Origin: Psychrobacter sanguinis
GTDB lineage: Bacteria > Pseudomonadota > Gammaproteobacteria > Pseudomonadales > Moraxellaceae
Assembly: GCF_020736705.1 (NCBI RefSeq)
Contig: NZ_CP085990.1
Location: 2,542,001-2,606,000, forward strand
DNA length: 64,000 bases
Reading direction: 5' to 3'
This document shows positions 10,201 to 22,800 of this stretch, one piece after another; the first letter of the stretch is position 1, and the number at the start of each line of letters is the position of its first letter. The translations under genes and the position numbers were made by a program. The notes under the pieces were generated by a model. The model was not told the origin of the DNA. It did not search any database and was given only the letters and a program-made list of their open reading frames with translations.

Positions 10201-10841
10201 ATACAAACACGAGCTTCATGAGCGTCAAAATCTTCTTCCGTCAAAAATCGAACGTCATTATGAGCCACGATAGGAATGCCATGACGTTGACCGGCAAAAA
10301 TTGATTGTTCAATAAACGTATCTTCACCAGCGCGGTGGGTACGCTTTATCGCAAAATACAAACGGTCATCGAACACCGCTTGATACTCAGCTATCAGCTG
10401 ATGTCCTCGTTCCGGATTGGCACCCATTAGCGCTTGGCCCACATCCGATTTTTCGGTAAATAGAATAATAACGCCTTCGCTATTGGCCAACAAATGCTCT
10501 TTGCTAACGATAGGAATGCCTCTATTTTCTGGGTTCATACGGCCATCAGTGAATCCTAGCGACACGATACGAGTAATACTCTGATATCCCTCATTATTCA
10601 TCGCCAATAAAGTCAATCGTGTCGACTCTTCATCAAGAATAATCTCTGCACCAATAATAGGTTTTATCGCAGCATCTAAACAGGCGCGATAAAACTTTAC
10701 TGTGGCATATAGGTTCGATAAGTCGGTTAAAGCCAACGCCATCTGCCCATCAGCAGCCGCTGCTTTTACCAGAGGTTTGATTCGAATAATAGAGTCCGTA
10801 ATGGAGAACTCACTGTGGATGCCTAAATGTACAAACGCCAT
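7224..10841 (-). CDS. dnaE: DNA polymerase III subunit alpha
   Basis: The replicative polymerase catalytic subunit, 1205 residues. The PHP domain is at the N-terminus (FVHLGIHSEFSITDSI, ALALTDLSNLYATVKFY). Catalytic aspartates lie in MPDFDIDFC near residue 400 and in LVKFDFLGLRNL near residue 560. VGPGRGSGAGSLVAY and the YRPGPLDAGMVEMYIDRKHG region follow the family. The C-terminal third holds the helix-hairpin-helix region (LGAIKGVGEGAVESI) and an OB-fold (FAGLIMDIANF). Length is slightly above the E. coli protein (1160). It appears to be a complete, single-gene unit with its own terminator. Confidence 0.98.
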   Translation of the reverse strand: MAFVHLGIHSEFSITDSIIRIKPLVKAAAADGQMALALTDLSNLYATVKFYRACLDAAIKPIIGAEIILDEESTRLTLLAMNNEGYQSITRIVSLGFTDGRMNPENRGIPIVSKEHLLANSEGVIILFTEKSDVGQALMGANPERGHQLIAEYQAVFDDRLYFAIKRTHRAGEDTFIEQSIFAGQRHGIPIVAHNDVRFLTEEDFDAHEARVCIASSHVLADPNRPHDYSSEQYLKTQAQMTELFADIPQVIDNTVSLAKRCNVTLTLGINVLPEFPIPEGETIESFFRSESQRGLNARLDKLYPVEERDDTWDEVRRPYDERLEHELNIILEMGFPGYFLIVMDFIRWAKANGVPVGPGRGSGAGSLVAYALNITDLDPLHYDLLFERFLNPERVSMPDFDIDFCIEGRDRVIEYVASQYGREAVSQIITFGTMAAKAVVRDVARVQSKSYGLADKISKLIPKTPGITLKDALLEEPQLKDLLSNPDNMDYEDANEIWEMALKLEGITRNVGKHAGGVLIAPNKITDFSAIYCDEEGHRVSQFDKDDVESVGLVKFDFLGLRNLTVINAAVKNINARRAREQKPPLELEDLPLDDKNAYKLLQEAKTTAVFQLESSGMKKYLAKLQPTNIEDVIAMCALYRPGPLDAGMVEMYIDRKHGREEVVYDHPNLEPILENTNGVIVYQEQVMQISQVMAGYSLGGADMLRRAMGKKKPEEMAKQRDIFVTGATAQGIDPVVSGGVFDLMEKFAGYGFNKSHSAAYGVLAYQTAYLKHYYPAEFMAAVLTSDMNNTDNVVFFINDCRENFNLTVDNPSVNRSEWHFVADKPTNIIYGLGAIKGVGEGAVESIVQARRVGGPFTDLYDFCRRVDIKKVNKRTLEALIKSGCFDDFAITLRPDLEDDQHHQIRGALMAQLPKAVQAAEQERQNNEMGMMDLFSELDNATTAPPLPTGPDLIWGDKHRLKAEKDTLGLYLTGHPIDQYRKEIAVYTSNARLDSLSDTGYNGSILFAGLIMDIANFGNRCVITLDDGTARLEVSCYAERFNRIKDKLKVDEVIVIKGGIRDRDGRLFARLDNAYTLLECRQRWVKKISIKIHSQDTRLLDSLQPLLKPAQLDIIPTIAAPAFEEETDDNGAMEAYYNEQDAMSISPVPLNQNDGCIPVALNVYTDFAIASVSLNDNWRVYPTDENLMQLGIIVPQENLYFHYS

Positions 10842-11454
10842 AAACGACCTGATTGTTTAATAAATAAAAAGCGGAATGGGCTAAGTAGTGTTAGTCACCA
10901 CTGCCGGATAGAAATGTGGGTTAGATATAACCCTAGTGCCGATAAAACTCAATATTGTCAAAGACTTAATGAAATGATTTGAATTATTTTATTTGAGGTT
11001 TTATCAAAAATTTAAAGGGCTGAATGGAAGTAGAACTATAGCATTTTTATGGTAATTGAGCCATAGGCAATGACTGTCTTTGCCAGTGTATTGGTATTTA
11101 GATGAATCGGCTTCGACCCCGTTCATACCCTGATTCTTTTAGTAGCTTTATACCATTACCTAACATAAGTCCGGTAAGTATTATTGGTAGGAAGATATGG
11201 AAATTATGCATAAATTTCGTAAGACATGCTTAATTTACTATCTCTCTTAATTACGAAGAGTAAGCGTAGAAAAGGGGCAAAAAACAGCAATGAATGCTTA
11301 ACCTCTGTTGTCCTAACTATTAAAACAAATCAGAGATCGCTTTTAAGATAAAGGATCTATCAGTGAAGCGCTCTAGTTTAAGGGTTATTCCTTACAAAAA
11401 ATTGTTTGCTCTCTCGTTTGAATCGTTTCGCTTGCAAATATTAAGGAGTTTGTT
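10842..11454. other. Intergenic region between dnaE and the OmpA-type lipoprotein gene
   Basis: A 613-bp non-coding gap between divergently transcribed genes. It must hold promoters for dnaE (minus) and the lipoprotein gene (plus). I found no RNA gene, long repeat or confident sigma-70 pair. A good ribosome site, AAGGAG, sits at 11443-11448 for the downstream GTG start. Confidence 0.6.
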
Positions 11455-12369
11455 GTGAAAATATCAGCCAAAAGATGGATTGGCACTTTATTGGTAGCCT
11501 CTATGTTGCAAGGATGTGCTACTGAAGAGGGAATGGTTAGAGTAAACAATGTTGCTTGGTATCCCAATAAAGTTGTCGATGTAGATACTATTTTAAATAC
11601 ACCAACTCCTGAGGGCACAACCCGACTGGTCTTCTATAGGCCTATGGATGAAGATGACTCAAGGACAGGGGTCAATATCGCGATAAACGATGATTATCAG
11701 GTAAGCCTACATCCTGGAAGTTTTACCACAGTTTATTCCTGCATTGGGGACAACCGGTTGAGTAACAGGTCCTCTGAGCTAAATACCAATGACTTATTGT
11801 TAAAACATAACACTTCAACTCTCAAAAATAAGGAGACTCAATATTACGAAATAAACGTGAATAAAAACCGCGTTGCAAAATCAAAACGCGTTTCTGAGGA
11901 TCAAGCCCGTGCTGCTATGGCTGGCATGACCTATCAATCTCATCAAATAAGCAAAGTTATTCCAAACTGTGCGCTTCGTCCACAACCCAAGCCTCAGCCC
12001 CCTAGTGCTCCTATTTTAGAAGAAAAAGTCACCATAAACCTTCAAGTCCTTTTCGATAATGATAAATCAGTGGTTAAACCTCAGTACCTACGCGACCTGT
12101 CTACTGCCGCCGAGTTTATGCAGAAGTATTCAGATACGACTGTAGTTATCGAGGGTCATACCGACAGTAATGCAAGCGATGCTTACAACATCGCTTTGTC
12201 AAAACGTCGTGCTCAGGCAGTCAAAGAGGTATTTATTAATCAATACGGAATCAGTCCCGCTCGAATTCAAGCGGTTGGCTATGGAGAATCACGGCCAATT
12301 GCTTCAAACGCAACTGCAGAAGGAAGACAGATGAACCGTAGAGTAGTCGCAGTAATACAACAAAAATAA
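11455..12369 (+). CDS. OmpA-family lipoprotein, probable partner of the giant adhesin
   Basis: A 304-residue outer-membrane lipoprotein. The start is GTG 11455, set by AAGGAG six bases upstream. The signal peptide ends in a lipobox, LVASMLQGC, so Cys21 should be lipidated. Residues 30-170 are a domain I do not recognise. After a Pro-rich linker (PQPKPQPPSAP), residues 195-304 are a complete OmpA-type peptidoglycan-binding domain: VLFDNDKSVVKPQY, VIEGHTDSNASDAYN, LSKRRAQAVKEVF, VGYGESRPIASN and MNRRVVAVI. It lies 92 bp before the adhesin gene on the same strand. OmpA-like proteins often accompany Bap/RTX adhesin loci, so a role anchoring the secretion or adhesion system to the cell wall is inferred. 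Confidence 0.87.
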   Translation: MKISAKRWIGTLLVASMLQGCATEEGMVRVNNVAWYPNKVVDVDTILNTPTPEGTTRLVFYRPMDEDDSRTGVNIAINDDYQVSLHPGSFTTVYSCIGDNRLSNRSSELNTNDLLLKHNTSTLKNKETQYYEINVNKNRVAKSKRVSEDQARAAMAGMTYQSHQISKVIPNCALRPQPKPQPPSAPILEEKVTINLQVLFDNDKSVVKPQYLRDLSTAAEFMQKYSDTTVVIEGHTDSNASDAYNIALSKRRAQAVKEVFINQYGISPARIQAVGYGESRPIASNATAEGRQMNRRVVAVIQQK

Positions 12370-12461
12370 TATTACAAGGCCTAGTTGAACAGGATTTAGC
12401 AGGCCAATTTAAGAAATTATCTAACAAACATAAATCAGTTCAAATTCAACAGGGAAAGAAA

Positions 12462-13829
12462 ATGAAAAATATCATTGTAACAACAGTAGATTCAAGCGGA
12501 GTAATTGCAAAACATACTCTTTCAGGTAACGGACCAACAGTTATTAATGCTACGAAGAATGCTAACTATGAGTTTTTTGATAACGCCAAAGGATATGGCC
12601 CAGACCATATTATCACTCGGCGCGTCGATAACGATTTAAAGGTTTCCTTTGAGCGTACCGGTGCAGAAGACGATCTTATTATCAAAGACTTTTATACAGA
12701 AAATACTGCCAATAATAATAGTGCGCTTATAGGTGCGTCAAAAGAGGGTGAACCTTACTATTACATTCCTGATAGTGCTGAACAAACTGATTTTGTGACC
12801 CAACTTCAAAATGGTGCGGTACAAGGCAATGCACTGGGTGGTGAAGAATTCGTACAGCCATGGTGGATAGGCGGACTGCCTGTTTTAGCCGCATTAGGTA
12901 TTGCTTCAATTGGCAGCTCTGATGATTCTCCTCCTCCTCCTCCTACTCCTCCCGTTAATCCTCCAGTTGTGACCATTACTGAGGATGCCAATAATGATGG
13001 CATAATTTCAGCAGGCGAGTTGGACGGAACAGTGGGTGTCTTAATCGAAGTCCATGAAAAAACACAGGTTGGTGATACTTTAATAGTAACAAACCCTGAT
13101 GGGTCTGTGGATATGATTGTTATTACCCAAAATATTAAAGACAACGGCTTGGTATTAGAATATCCAGCACCTGCTAACGGCGAAACTATCGAAGTAAAAG
13201 CCCAGGTTGTTGACTACCTAGAAAATGCCTCAGAAACCAGCAGTGACTCAGCGGTTGTAGAGTCTCCTGCTATCGTTTCTTTATCTGGAGATAGCAGTGT
13301 TAATGAAAACAATGGCCCTGCCACTTATACCATTAGTTTAGATAAGGCTTCTGATACCGATACTGTGGTTACCTATGAAGTTCAAAATCAAACCACAGAT
13401 AGTAACGACTTCACCGGTGCTACCACTGCCACAGTCACCATACCCGCAGGTCAATTGAGTGTTGTGGTTGAAGTAGGTATCAATGATGACGGCGTCTATG
13501 AAGGCGATGAAAATTACAATGTGGTTATTACTGGGGTAACAGGTAGTGCGGAACTTGGTAATGACGATACGGTAAATACAGTCATTATAGACAAAGACAT
13601 GATGCCAAGTATTAGTGTTGATGATGTCACTGTGAGTGAAAGTCTCATGGGAGAAGACGTTGTTGCTACCTTTACAGTTACTTTGTCACATCCGAGTACG
13701 GAAACAGTAGAAGTTAGTTTTAATACCGAGGATGGTACAGCAATCAATGGTGCAGACTATACTGGATTAAGCGGAACAGTAACTTTCGTACCAGGCGAGA
13801 CTACTCAGACTATCGAAGTGCCTATTTGA
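12462..13829 (+). pseudogene. Giant Calx-beta/RTX adhesin, 5' part up to the premature TGA
   Basis: The first 455 codons of a frame that continues to 23342 once a single TGA at 13827-13829 is ignored. The start ATG 12462 has CAGGGAAAG just upstream. Residues 1-150 are a Bap-type N-terminal prefix domain with no classical signal peptide, ending in the hydrophobic WWIGGLPVLAALGIASI and a Pro-rich linker. Such regions serve as membrane-retention plugs in other type I secreted adhesins. Next come a domain with the Ca-binding-like EDANNDGIISAGELDG, which also occurs in the protein at 23662, and the first two Calx-beta repeats. The stop falls inside the second repeat, in the conserved P-I-x-D-D strand (codons CCT ATT TGA GAT GAT), where sister repeats have Ile or Leu. 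Without suppression the product would lack export and adhesion parts. Confidence 0.8.
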
Positions 13830-16800
13830 GATGATGTTTATGATGAAGAAGACGAAACTTTTAATGTTGTCTTAAGTAGCCCTGTTAATGCCACATTAGA
13901 TCATAACGGTATCGGTACGATTACCGATGAAGAACAATACCCTGACTTAGTCGAAGTATCTATCGTTGATAACTATGATGCTGTCAATGAAGGTGACCCA
14001 GCAATTTTCCCGATTGAGCTACGTGATGAAACAGGTAATTTAATCGTAGCTGCCACTGAAGTGACCGTTACAGTTGAGTACACAGGTACGGCAATCAATG
14101 GTGATGACTATACTACAGTAAGTACCACAGTCACTATTCCAGCAGGCGCAAGTTCAGTCAATCTTAATATTGAAACGCTTACTGATTTATTAGACGAAGG
14201 CTTAGAGAATGTGGTCATTACGGTTACTGGAGCGACAGGCGGTGGCTTTGAAGCCCTTGGTGTCGATGCTGATAAGTGTGTTGCCGACGTTGACATTACT
14301 GATATTCCCCACTCGCGCGTAGAAGTTAATGATGTCATTGTGGATGAAGATGCAGGTTATGCAGAATTTACAGTAACTTTAACAGGAGGCATACCAACGG
14401 CTGACGTGTCAGTTGATTACGCGACAGGTGATGTTACTGCCTTAAATGGTCCAGACTACACAGGTATAACTGGTACGCTTACCTTTGCAGCGGGAACCAC
14501 TGTATTTACGCAAACTGTCCAGGTGCCGATCATAGATGATGTTTATGCTGAACCTTACGAAACTTATGATATGACCTTAAGTAACTCAGTTAATGCAACT
14601 ATTTCACATAGTGGCATAGGTACGATTACCGATGAAGAACAACTGCCAGATTTAGTCGAAGTATCTATCGTCGATAACTATGACGCTGTGAATGAAGGTG
14701 ACACGGCAACCTTCCCAATAGAACTACGTGATGAAGCAGGTAATTTAGTCATAGCAGCCACTAACGTGACTGTCACAGTTGAGTACACCGGTACGGCAAT
14801 CAATGGTGATGACTACACCTCAGTAAGTACCACAGTCACTATTCTAGCAGGCGAAAGTTCAGTCAATCTTGATATAGAAACGCTTACTGATCTGTTAGAC
14901 GAAGACTTAGAAAATGTGGTTATTACGGTTACTGACGCGACAGGCGGCGGCTTTGAAGCCCTTGGTGACGATGCCGATAAGTGTGTCGCGGACGTTGATA
15001 TTATCGATAGCTCATACACTACTATTGAGATTGACGACGTAACGGTCGACGAAGATGCTGGTAATGCAGTATTTACGGTAACTTTAACAGGCGACGCCCC
15101 AACAGCTGATGTGACCGTGGATTATGCGACAGGTGATGTTACTGCTCTGGATGCTTCAGACTATACTGGCGTAACCGGTACTTTAGTATTCCCATTGGGT
15201 ACACTCACGCAGACCATTACTGTGCCTATTTTGGATGATAATATTGCTGAGGTTGCTGAAACTTATAGTGTGACGCTAAGTAATGCTGTTAATGCCACAA
15301 TCCTAAACAGTGGTGTGGGCACAATTACTGATGAGTGTCACACAGATTTAGACTCAGTCTATGTGTCAATTGTTGATAATGTTGATTCGGTTTATGAAGG
15401 TGAGGTTGCTACCTTTACAGTAGAGTTGAGAGATGCTGACGGTAACCTTAATGCCGCTATAACTGATGTCACTGTCGATATACATTATAGTGGTGTGGCC
15501 ATCGATGGAACGGACTATATAGGGGTGACAAGTGTCACTATACCTGCTAACAGCTCGAGTGTGGATTTTGATATCACGACATTGGATGATTATATCGCTG
15601 AAGGCTCAGAGATTGTAAACATAGAATTAAACAGTGTAACTGGTGGTGGTTTTGAAGCAATAGCGGTTGATCCTACTAAAGCCACAGCTGATATGAATAT
15701 AGTCGACGATTGCTGTGAGGCAGAGTCAGTAGTTGTTTCAATTCTTGACTTCGTAACTAATGTTGTTGAAGGCGGCAATGGTGTTTTTCCAATCGAGCTG
15801 CATGATCAAGATGGAAATCCTGTAAGTGCAATTACCGATACTACAGTAGATATTCATTATAGTGGTGTAGGCATTGATGGTACGGACTTTACAGGTATAT
15901 CAACTATTGTTATCCCAGCAGGTAGTCAATCTAATTACCTTGTGTTAGAAACGATTGATGATAATTTTGCTGAAGGTTCAGAGCTAGTAAATATTGAACT
16001 CTTCAATGTATCAGGTGGTGGTTTCGAAGCTATAGCCGTTGATCCAGACCATAACACTGCTGACATGAATATTGTAGATGATTGCGATTCAGTTTTTGTG
16101 TCTATTCTAGACTTTACTACTGATGTTATAGAAGCTTCTAGTGGCTTATTTCCAATTGTTCTAAAGGACGCGGATGGCAATGCTATCAACGCAGTCACTG
16201 ATATCACAGTTAATATTGAATATAGCGGTGTTGCTATTGATGGTACTGATTTTACAGGTATTGCCAGTGTTGTAATTCCTGCAGGCGCTCAGAGTACTAA
16301 TCTGATTTTACAAACTTTGGATGATAATATTGCTGAGGGCTCAGAGATTGTTAATATTGAGCTCACAAGTGTGTCCGGTGGTGGTTTTGAGGCCATTGCA
16401 CTAGATCCCGTAATGTATGTCGCTGATATGAATATTGTCGATGATTGTAATTACCCAGTGACAGTTTCTATTTTTGATAACGTGGATTCAATTTATGAAG
16501 GCGAGTTAGCCTCATTTCCTATTTACCTGACAAACGTTGATGGCGATCCACAAGTCGCACTTACCGATGTTACGGTAACGATAGAGTATACAGGCTCGGC
16601 AACCAATGGCGATGATTATACCGGTAGCTTTACAGTTGTTATTCCTGCGGGCGCAAGCTCAGTTGACTTAGACATTGCCTCTTTAGAAGATCTGTTAGCA
16701 GAAGGTGATGAAATCGTTGATATCACCATTAGTAACCCCGTGGGTGGCGGCTTTGAAGTTATTGGTGTTAATCCTATGGCCGATACCGCTAATGTAACCA

Positions 16801-19800
16801 TTAAAGATAGCACTATTCAGATTACTGTCGAACCGAGTGCAGCCTTTGAAGGTGATGATTTAGTTCATATGGTTACGCTAAGTAACCCTAGCATGACTGA
16901 TGAAACCTATAGCTTTAGCTTAACAGAAGGCACAGCTACTGAAAACGTGGATTACTCTACGGCTGTTAGCTTTAGTGATGGCGTGACCTTCAATGCAGTA
17001 ACTGGTGAGATTACAGTACCTGCAGGTGTCACAAGTTTTACTGTCACTTATCCAACCATTGATGACAGCTATGCAGATGATGGTGAAACCACCACATTAA
17101 CCATAGGGGGTAGCAGTGCTACAGGGACTATCAATGACGAGCCTATACCTGACCCAGTTGAAGTATCGATTGTAGATAATGTTGATTCAATCTACGAAGG
17201 TACTGTTGATCCAGATAATATCGGCAGTTTCCCAATTGAGTTGCGCGATCAAAACGGTGATTTAATAACTGCTGCGACAGACGTTACGGTTGATGTGACT
17301 TACTCAGGCACAGCTGACAATGGCGATGACTTTACTGGCGTTATTCAAGTGACTATACCAGCCGGTCAAAGCTCAGTTAATTTAGACCTAACGGTGATAG
17401 ATGATCTGTTAGCAGAGGATGATGAAATCGTTGATATCACTATCAGCAATCCTGTAGGCGGTGGCTTTGAAGCTATTGGTATTGATCCTGACGCCAATAC
17501 CGCAGATATGACCATCATTAGTAATGATTATATTCAGATTACTGTCGAACCGACTGCAGCCTTTGAAGGTGATGATTTAGTTCATATGGTTACGTTAAGT
17601 AACCCTAGCATGACGGATGAAACCTACAGCTTTAGCTTAACAGAAGGTACAGCCACTGAAAACGTGGATTATTCTACGGCTGTTAGCTTTAGTGATGGCG
17701 TGACCTTCGATGCAGTAACTGGTGAGATTACAGTACCTGCAGGTGTCACAAGCTTTACTGTCACTTATCCAACCATTGATGACAGCTATGCAGATGATGG
17801 TGAAACCACTACATTAAGCATAGGAGGTAGCAGTGCCACAGGCACCATCAATGACGAGCCTATACCTGACCCAGTTGAAGTGTCGATTGTAGACGATTAT
17901 TTAGGCGGTGATACAGGTGATATCAATGAAGGTGAGATGGCAATCTTCCCAATTGAGCTTCGCGATGCGAATGGTGATTTAATTGTTGCTGCCACTGATG
18001 TGACCGTTACTGTTGAGTACACAGGCATGGCAGCCAATGGTGTTGACTACACAACAGTCAGTACCACAGTTGTTATTTTAGCAGGTACAAGCTCAGTTGA
18101 CCTTAATATTGAGACCTTAACTGACGCCTTAAATGAAGACCTAGAAGACGTGGTCATAACTATCACTGAGGTGACTGGTGGTGGCTTTGAAGCCATTGCT
18201 ATTGATACTGATAATGATGTGGCTGATGTCACAATTATTGACGCCCCTTACTATTCTGTCGAAATTGATGACGTGACCGTTGATGAAGATGCTGGTTTTG
18301 CAGAGTTTACCGTAACTTTAGCCGGTGATGTACCGCCAACAGCTGATGTGACAGTGGACTATGCCACAGGGGATGTAACGGCCGTAGATGGTTCAGATTA
18401 TACTGGAGTAACAGGTACGATAACCTTTACAGCGGGTACCACTGTATTTACTCAAACTATCCAAGTGCCTATTATCGATGATGCTTATGCAGAACTCCCT
18501 GAAACCTATGATGTGATCTTGAGTAACGCTGTTAACGCCACTATTTTAAATAATGGCGTGGGCACTATCATTGATGAACCTACACCTGACACAGTGTCAG
18601 TATCGATTGTTGACAATGTAGGGGTAATCGATGAGTCTGCCACTAGCCCCGATAACGTCGGCAGTTTCGAAATTGAGATACGCGATCAAAACGGTGATTT
18701 AATAACTGCTGCTACAGACGTCACAGTTGATGTGACTTACTCAGGCACAGCTGACAATGGCGATGACTTTACTGGCGTTATTCAAGTGACTATACCAGCC
18801 GGTCAAAGCTCAGTTAATTTAGACCTAACGGTGATAGATGATCTGTTAGCAGAGGATGATGAAATCGTTGATATCACTATCAGCAATCCTGTAGGCGGTG
18901 GCTTCGAAGCTATTGGTATTGATCCTGACGCCAATACCGCCGATATGACCATCATTAGTAATGATTATATTCAGATTATTGTCGAACCGACTGCAGCCTT
19001 TGAAGGTGATGATTTAGTTCATATGGTTACGCTAAGTAACCCTAGCATGACTGATGAAACCTATAGCTTTAGCTTAACAGAAGGCACAGCTACTGAAAAT
19101 GTGGATTACTCTACGGCTGTTAGCTTTAGTGATGGCGTGACCTTCGATGCAGTAACTGGTGAGATTACAGTACCTGCAGGTGTCACAAGCTTTACTGTCA
19201 CTTATCCAACCATTGATGACAGCTATGCAGATGATGGTGAAACCACCACATTAACCATAGGGGGTAGCAGTGCTACAGGGACTATCAATGATGAATATCC
19301 ACCTGACCTAGTTGAAGTATCGATTGTAGATAATATTGATTCAATCTACGAAGGTGCTGTTGATCCTGATAATATCGGCAGTTTCCCAATTGAGTTGCGC
19401 GATCAAAACGGTGATTTAATAACTGCTGCGACAGACGTTACGGTTGATGTGACTTACTCAGGCACAGCTGACAATGGCGATGACTTTACTGGCGTTATTC
19501 AAGTGACTATACCAGCCGGTCAAAGCTCAGTTAATTTAGACCTAACGGTGATAGATGATCTGTTAGCAGAGGATGATGAAATCGTTGATATCACTATCAG
19601 CAATCCTGTAGGCGGTGGCTTTGAAGCTATTGGTATTGATCCTGACGCCAATACCGCCGATATGACCATCATTAGTGATGATTATATTCAGATTACTGTC
19701 GAACCGAGTGCAGCCTTTGAAGGTGATGATTTAGTTCATATGGTTACGCTAAGTAACCCTAGCATGACGGATGAAACCTACAGCTTTAGCTTAACAGAAG

Positions 19801-22800
19801 GCACAGCTACTGAAAATGTGGATTACTCTACGGCTGTTAGCTTTAGCGATGGCGTGACCTTCGATGCAGTAACTGGTGAGATTACAGTACCTGCAGGTGT
19901 CACAAGCTTTACTGTCACTTATCCAACCATTGATGACAGCTATGCAGATGATGGTGAAACCACCACATTAAGCATAGGTGGCAGCAGTGCTACAGGGACT
20001 ATCAATGATGAATATCCACCTGACCTAGTTGAAGTATCGATTGTAGATAATATTGATTCAATCTACGAAGGTGCTGTTGATCCTGATAATATCGGCAGTT
20101 TCCCAATTGAGTTGCGCGATCAAAACGGTGATTTAATAACTGCTGCTACAGACGTCACAGTTGATGTGACTTACTCAGGCACAGCTGACAATGGCGATGA
20201 CTTTACTGGCGTTATCCAAGTGACTATACCAGCCGGTCAAAGCTCAGTTAACTTAGACCTAACGGTAATAGATGATCTGCTAGCAGAGGATGATGAAATC
20301 GTTGATATCACTATCAGCAATCCTGTAGGCGGCGGCTTTGAAAGCATTGGTGTTGATTCTGACGCTAACACCGCTGATATGACCATCATTAATGATGATT
20401 ATATAACCGATATTAGTATTGATAGTCAGTCAGTTAATGAGGAGGACGGAACAATGACCTTCACAGTAACGCTAAGTGGCCCAGCTGCAGTAGCTGATGT
20501 TACTGTTGATTATGCAACTGCCGATGTTACAGCAGTAGATGGTACAGACTATACAAACACAATGGGTACGCTAACCTTTACTCCAGGAACATTGACCCAA
20601 ACCATTACTGTTCCTATTATAGATGACGCAGTATGGGAGGCTACAGAAACATTTGACATAACACTCAGTAATCCAAGTACAAATGCTAATATTTTAAATA
20701 GTGGCATAGGTACTATTGTTGATAATGACTTATTAGCAGTAGACGATAGTGCTGCCGCTATTGAAGCTGGAGGTATCAATAATGGATCAGGTTCTCAAGA
20801 TGCGACAGGTAACGTGCTAACCAATGATAATCCAGACCAAACTGATGCTATAGTGACTGATATTAGAGTTGGTGGAGTTGAGGGTAGTGGCACTGCTGGC
20901 ACATTAGGAACGGCATTGGTAGGTACTTATGGAACGCTAACGGTCAATGCTGATGGAACCTATGTGTATGAAGTAAATGATGACGATGCCACCGTTCAAG
21001 CCTTAAATGATGGCGATTCACTAACTGAAAGCTTCAACTACACTATGACAGATGGTACAGGCTCAGATATTGCGGTATTAGAGATTGTAATTAAAGGTAG
21101 CAATGACTGCGCCATTCCGACCGTTACTTCAGTGACAGTGTCAGAAGAGGGTCTAACAGAGTTCGATCCAATCCCCGATACCACAGGCAATAACGATACC
21201 ACGGACAGTGCAGTAGCTACTGGTTCAATCAGTTTTACAGATGTTGATAATTTTGATGCTAATGACTTCTCTATTGATTTAGCGGGCCCAACTGATATTA
21301 CTGTAAAAGGTGAGACGGTCAGTTGGACCTGGGATGACTTAACCAGTCAGTTAACCGGCCAAGTAGTCATTGAAGGAGAATCGTTAGAGGTTATGACAGT
21401 TGATGTAGGAAGTATTACTACTGACGGCTCAGGTGGGTTTATGGCCGACTACAGTACGACATTGTTACATGCTATTGACCACTCTAGTAATGACGATGAG
21501 GACCAGCTCGACGTTCAGTTTGAAGCGAGTGTCAGTGATGGTACGCAATCAGCGAGTACTAACTTTGCGGTTACTGTCGAGGATGATAGACCCGCACAAT
21601 CAGAAAGTGACGTTGATATTGCTGCTGCAACATCAGACTCAAATATCACTATTATTCTAGACACTTCAGGCAGTATGAGTGTAGAGGTTGCTAGTGGTGG
21701 CGGTGAAACCCGTCTCGATTTAGCAAAAGCGGCTATTGTGAAGTTACTAGACGGTTATGATGTGGCCGGCGATGTTAAAGTTCAGCTAATCACCTTTGCT
21801 AAAGAGGCACAGGCCCAGCCACAATGGATGACTATCGACGAACTAAAAGACCTCCTACCTGACATAAACGCTAGAGGTGGTACAAACTATGATGCTGCTT
21901 TAGACGTAGCTATGACTAGTTACGATAATGCAGGAGGTATATTTGGTGCTAATAACTACTCTTATTTCCTAACCGATGGCGAGCCAACGTTTGGTCAAGG
22001 AACCGTAAGCGACTTTGGGTCAGGTTTAAATGGTACAGGCGGACAGAACAATGGTAATCCAGATAATGGTATTCAAGCTCAAGAAGAAACATTATGGACT
22101 ACTTTTTTGAATGCTAATGACATTAAGTCTTATGCCTTTGCTTTCGGTCCTAGTGCTAATAATAATAATTTAGATGCCGAACTTGACCCCATTGCTTATG
22201 ATGGTCAGATTGGTGAACAAGGGGCAGCTGATCTTGCCAGAAGCATTACTGATCTAAATCAACTTGACGATATCCTTATTGATACCTTACCTGATGTCAT
22301 AGACTATGGTCTGGTTAATGGCAACTTGTTTGGTGCTGATGAAGGTCACGTCCTAACCTTTACCTTAGATGGTATTACCTACGATTATGATGGTAGTGAT
22401 GGCTCTATGGTAGCATCTAGTCCATCATCGGACATATATAGCTATGACCAATCAACAACAACGGTCATGATTAATACCCAGGCACAAGGTATTATGACGC
22501 TAGATTTCGAGACAGGTAAATACACCTATGAAACTCAATCATTAGTGGTTGATTATCAAGAAGATATTACCTTTACCCTTATAGACGATGACGGCGATAG
22601 TGTTCAATCAACGCAAACTATCTTCGTTTACAGTTTATCTGCTAAAGATGATAGCGTCATTACCAATGACACTACGGGCATATTAGAGTTAGATCAAGCG
22701 GTATTGGTAGGTAACGACAATACCTCACCTAACTCTGAAGTAACAACAACCTTTGATGTTAATGGAGGTCAAACCTCAGGTGTTGATCCAGTCATCTATA

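Noticed and set aside
13827..13829. TGA as a selenocysteine codon
   Set aside because: Sister repeats have Ile or Leu at this place, there is no redox motif, and I see no SECIS-like hairpin right after it.
14061..20700. Dense DNA repeats that could be taken for a CRISPR array
   Set aside because: The repeats are hundreds of bases long, lie in one open frame and encode Calx-beta domains. No short direct repeats with unique spacers and no cas genes.
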